A DNA stretch of 64,000 bases from Planococcus sp. SK3692 (GTDB lineage: Bacteria; Bacillota; Bacilli; Bacillales_A; Planococcaceae), in NCBI RefSeq assembly GCF_028890485.2, contig NZ_JARCHV010000002.1:310001-374000 (forward strand). The letters run 5' to 3'. This document shows, in pieces, positions 61,275 to 64,000 of this stretch. Positions within the stretch are counted from its first letter, which is position 1. Each line of letters opens with the position of its first letter. Made by a program: the position numbers and the translations under genes. The notes beneath the pieces were generated by a model that saw only the letters and a program-made list of their open reading frames with translations, did no database searches and was not told where the DNA came from.

Positions 61275-62018
61275 ATGAGAAAAATACACGTCATTACGCA
61301 AAAGGAAGCGGTGAAAGAAGAGCGGCTGGCAGGATGCACAGCCGCAGTGATCGATGTGTTCTTGGCGACATCGACGATCATTTTCCTGTTGGACCGCAAT
61401 TACGAGCCGGTGCATGCGGTTCTCGGCAGCGAGCAGGCGCTCAAATTGTCGAAAGTGCAAGAGAGTGAGCATCTATTGCTCGGTGAGTCGAAAGGCGAAG
61501 GGCTGGAAGGTTTTGATTATCCTGACCCGTGCGCATTGACGTACAGTGCTGAGCGGAAGGCGGCAATTATTTGCTCGACGAACGGCACGATCGCTATCGA
61601 AAAAGCGAAACAGGCCAAAAAATTGTACATCGCCTCATTAGTGAATGGACATCGCGTAGCTGAACGCATCCACCAGGAACAGGATGGCTCATCGATTGTG
61701 CTCGTCTGCTCGGGAAATGACGACCGTTTCTCGATGGAAGATTTTATCGGTGCCGGCCAGCTGGTCGAACACCTCGATACTTGGGGAGGCTACGAGCTCT
61801 CGGATGCCGCGAAGCTCGCACAAAAAGCGTACCGCAGCTCTTTTGCGGAAGGCTTCAACGAATTGCTGTACAGCGAAACGGCAGATTTGCTCAAACGCTT
61901 TAAGTTTCCTGAAGCGGCAGAGTTCGTCATCCGCCATCACGAAAAGCTAAATGTAGTGCCGATCTATGAAAACGGCATGATCGTCAAAGAACGCCATCAA
62001 GTGAGAAATGCAGAATAA
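61275..62018 (+). CDS. ComB-like 2-phosphosulfolactate phosphatase family protein
   Basis: 247 residues. Family motifs are AAVIDVFLATSTI (about 23-35), the LLGESKGEGLEGFDYPDPC segment and CSTNGTIAIEKA (about 96-107; C-S-T-N-G-T is the phosphate-binding loop of ComB). ComB removes phosphate from 2-phosphosulfolactate in sulfolactate or coenzyme M synthesis. It is unexpected in a beta-oxidation operon. AAGGAA precedes the ATG. The substrate here is unproven. Confidence 0.82.
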   Translation: MRKIHVITQKEAVKEERLAGCTAAVIDVFLATSTIIFLLDRNYEPVHAVLGSEQALKLSKVQESEHLLLGESKGEGLEGFDYPDPCALTYSAERKAAIICSTNGTIAIEKAKQAKKLYIASLVNGHRVAERIHQEQDGSSIVLVCSGNDDRFSMEDFIGAGQLVEHLDTWGGYELSDAAKLAQKAYRSSFAEGFNELLYSETADLLKRFKFPEAAEFVIRHHEKLNVVPIYENGMIVKERHQVRNAE

Positions 62019-62030
62019 AGGAGGAGTCCT

Positions 62031-62813
62031 ATGGTGAGGCATTGGGATGCTGTGAAACTGGAAATAAATGATTTCATCGGTGTAGTTACACTAGATCACC
62101 AACCACTCAATGTATTAAGCGATGCAGTGTTAGAGCAATTGGAACAAGCGGTTGATGCGTTACAAGAAACGGAGGTGCGTGCGGTCGTGTTGCGCTCTTC
62201 AAGCGCTAAAGCATTTGCTGCTGGGGCGGACATCAGCCAATTTCCGGAACTGTCGAAAATGAGCGGCATCGAATTGCTGGAGAAAGGAAAGCGGATTTTC
62301 GACAAGCTGACGGAAGGGAAAGCCCCTGTTATCTGTGCAGTCCACGGCTTAGCGCTCGGGGCGGGGCTGGAACTGGCACTTGCCTGCGACATACGCATCG
62401 CTGATCACAGTGCGAAATTCGGGCTGCCTGAAACAGGTCTTGGCATTTTGCCCGGATATGGCGGAACACAGCGGCTTTCCCGTCTGGTCGGACCCGGAAA
62501 AGCTAAGGAACTTATCCTCTCAGGAGTTTGGCTCAACGGGCAGGAAGCCTACGAAGCGAAGCTTGTCGAGCGGGTGGTGGCAGAAGGGCAAGCATTTGAA
62601 ACGGCTTATGCGATGGCTGAACAAATTGCAAGAAAAGGGCCGCTTGCAGTCGCTTTTGCAAAAGAAGCGATTGATGAAGGCTTGGATTTGCCGCTATCGG
62701 AAGCGCAGTATTTGGAAACACGGATGTTTGCGAAGCTTGTAGGCACGGAAGATATGAGTGAAGGTGTTCAAGCCTTCATTGAAAAGCGTAAACCGAATTT
62801 TACGGGAAAATGA
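62031..62813 (+). CDS. enoyl-CoA hydratase (second copy)
   Basis: 260 residues, canonical hydratase: oxyanion loop SAKAFAAGADISQF (about 63-76), HGLALGAGLELALACDIRIADHSAKFGLPETGLGILPGYGGTQRL with both catalytic glutamates (LELA and PETGL). It hydrates 2-enoyl-CoA to 3-hydroxyacyl-CoA, feeding the dehydrogenase downstream. The start follows AAAGGAGG. The first copy at 56732 lacks the second glutamate, so the two are not redundant. Confidence 0.92.
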   Translation: MVRHWDAVKLEINDFIGVVTLDHQPLNVLSDAVLEQLEQAVDALQETEVRAVVLRSSSAKAFAAGADISQFPELSKMSGIELLEKGKRIFDKLTEGKAPVICAVHGLALGAGLELALACDIRIADHSAKFGLPETGLGILPGYGGTQRLSRLVGPGKAKELILSGVWLNGQEAYEAKLVERVVAEGQAFETAYAMAEQIARKGPLAVAFAKEAIDEGLDLPLSEAQYLETRMFAKLVGTEDMSEGVQAFIEKRKPNFTGK

Positions 62814-62829
62814 CGAGGGGGATGAACAA

Positions 62830-63675
62830 ATGGAGCGATTGGCAGTGATCGGCGCAGGCACGATGGGGAATGGCATCGCGCAAGTCGGCGCGGAAGGCGG
62901 CATGGACGTCATTTTATACGACCTCGACCCGGCAGGCCTGGAACGCGGGATGCAGCGCATCGACAAGACGCTGCGGCGCAACGTCGAAAAAGGGCGCATG
63001 AACGAAGAACAGCGTGAAGCTGTGTGGGAGCGAATCCGCCCCAGTACAGATATCAATGACTTGAAAGAGATGGATATCGTTATCGAAGCAATCATCGAAA
63101 AACTTGAACCGAAAAAGGAGTTATTCGCCAAGCTCAATGGTATTTGCCAAGCGAAGACGATTTTTGCAACGAATACTTCAGGCCTTAGCATTACAGAGAT
63201 GGCCGCAAGTTCAGGCCGCAGCGCACAAGTCGTCGGCATGCATTTCTTCAACCCGGTGCCGATCATGAAACTGGTTGAAATCATCCGGGCAGAACAGACG
63301 AGCGATGAAACCTTTGAGCGGGCACATGAAATTGCGCAGCGCTTTAATAAGACCGCGATTTCCGTCAAGGAAGCGCCTTTATTTGCGGTAAACCGGATCT
63401 TGACGCCCATGATCAATGAAGCGGTCTTTGTATTGATGGAAGGCATTGCTTCAGCTGAAGATATCGATAAAGGCATGGAACTCGGCGCAAATCACCCAAT
63501 CGGCCCGCTTGCTTTGGCTGATTTGATCGGCCTCGACACGATGTTGTTTGTGGCCGAAACACTTTACGAAGAAACAAAAGACTCGAAATATAGGCCGGCG
63601 CCTTTGATGAAGCAATACGTGCGCGCAGGCAAGCTCGGCAGAAAGTCCGGAGAAGGGTTTTTTAAATACGAATGA
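62830..63675 (+). CDS. 3-hydroxyacyl-CoA dehydrogenase
   Basis: 281 residues, the length of HBD/PaaH-type enzymes. NAD loop IGAGTMGNGIAQVGAEGG (about 7-24), catalytic His in GMHFFNPVPIMKLVEII and NRILTPMINEA. It oxidises 3-hydroxyacyl-CoA to 3-ketoacyl-CoA. The ATG at 62830 follows GAGGGGG; the longer frame from 62758 lies inside the hydratase gene and is rejected. Confidence 0.94.
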   Translation: MERLAVIGAGTMGNGIAQVGAEGGMDVILYDLDPAGLERGMQRIDKTLRRNVEKGRMNEEQREAVWERIRPSTDINDLKEMDIVIEAIIEKLEPKKELFAKLNGICQAKTIFATNTSGLSITEMAASSGRSAQVVGMHFFNPVPIMKLVEIIRAEQTSDETFERAHEIAQRFNKTAISVKEAPLFAVNRILTPMINEAVFVLMEGIASAEDIDKGMELGANHPIGPLALADLIGLDTMLFVAETLYEETKDSKYRPAPLMKQYVRAGKLGRKSGEGFFKYE

Positions 63676-63691
63676 CATGGAGGGCGTCACT

Positions 63692-64000
63692 ATGAGCAAG
63701 GCAACACCGAACACGAAAAAAACACAGGAAGTCGATTGGCAGAAAGTCGAACGGTTCTTGCGAAATGCATTGCCAGACTTGCCACAAGGCGAGATGGCCG
63801 TCCGCCAATTTTCGGAAGGCTATTCGAACCTCACGTACTTGTTGCAGATTGGAGACTGGGAAGGTGTATTGAGGCGACCGCCGTTTGGGGAGATTCCGCC
63901 GAAAGCGCATGATATGGAACGTGAATTCAAGATGCTCGAAAAAGTACATCCGGTGTTTCCGTTGGCACCTGAACCATATGTATATTGTGAAGATCCCGAA
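63692..64000 (+). CDS. phosphotransferase-family protein (ACAD10/11 kinase-like), 3' truncated by the window
   Basis: The first 103 residues are present and the frame stays open at the window end. The segment QFSEGYSNLTYLLQIGDWEGVLRRPPFGEIPPKAHDMEREF is the start of the aminoglycoside-phosphotransferase-like kinase found with acyl-CoA dehydrogenase 10/11 proteins, which phosphorylate 4-hydroxyacyl-CoAs in animals and bacteria. GGAGGGCG precedes the ATG. Together with the ACAD it hints that the operon can process 4-hydroxy acids. Confidence 0.82.
   Translation, partial: MSKATPNTKKTQEVDWQKVERFLRNALPDLPQGEMAVRQFSEGYSNLTYLLQIGDWEGVLRRPPFGEIPPKAHDMEREFKMLEKVHPVFPLAPEPYVYCEDPE

Overview
The window looks like a chromosomal segment of a low-to-mid GC Gram-positive rod of the Bacillales, most likely Planococcus or a close relative in Planococcaceae. 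This is inferred, not proven. The signs are strong AGGAGG ribosome sites, TTG/GTG starts, an S-box and a T-box riboswitch, sigma-B-type promoters, CcpA cre boxes, a bacterial nitric oxide synthase, a YtvA-type LOV-STAS photoreceptor, and a CsbB/GtcA/YfhO lipoteichoic acid glycosylation set. No rRNA, tRNA, CRISPR array, prophage or transposase was seen.

Layout. 0-7.5 kb: the end of a secreted phosphoesterase, methionine-salvage genes (mtnE, mtnU), a SAM riboswitch driving metNIQ, a PfkB kinase and an OsmC protein. 7.5-15 kb: a CitA/DcuS-type two-component system next to a tripartite tricarboxylate transporter (tctCBA) and an SLC13-like carrier. The tctC promoter carries GTTCAC repeats and a perfect cre box. 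15-21.4 kb: a persulfide/sulfane-sulfur island (DUF302, two rhodanese-MBL proteins, a CstR-type repressor, DsrE, two rhodaneses, a TusA-rhodanese fusion, TusA, TauE) with repeated ATACCC-N4-GGGTAT operators. 21.4-36 kb: housekeeping and small genes (topB, MsrA, Pcm, an ABC exporter, a GTPase, a two-component pair beside htrA), plus an unassigned 370-bp intergenic block and an orphan leader RNA with a terminator.

36-42 kb is a general-stress block: DJ-1/Hsp31-like protein, LOV-STAS photoreceptor, a small repeat hydrophilin, Mn-catalase, an SDR, and a Cu/Zn SOD lipoprotein. At least three sigma-B-type promoters, all with 13-nt spacers, lie there. 42-46 kb is the minus-strand csbB-gtcA-yfhO operon. 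46.3-49.5 kb is a serine biosynthesis operon (aminotransferase + serA) behind a T-box with apparent AGC specifier and an upstream perfect cre box.

49.5-52.7 kb: HAD phosphatase, an intergenic repeat, nos and yeeN. 52.8-64 kb: a long co-directional catabolic operon (acyl-CoA synthetase, acyl-CoA dehydrogenase, quinone-oxidoreductase-like protein, two enoyl-CoA hydratases, 3-hydroxyacyl-CoA dehydrogenase, a phosphotransferase cut by the window end) with an embedded TRAP transporter, a TetR regulator and a ComB-like phosphatase. It looks like uptake, CoA activation and beta-oxidation of an unidentified carboxylate, with cre-like boxes before the first gene and before the TRAP genes.
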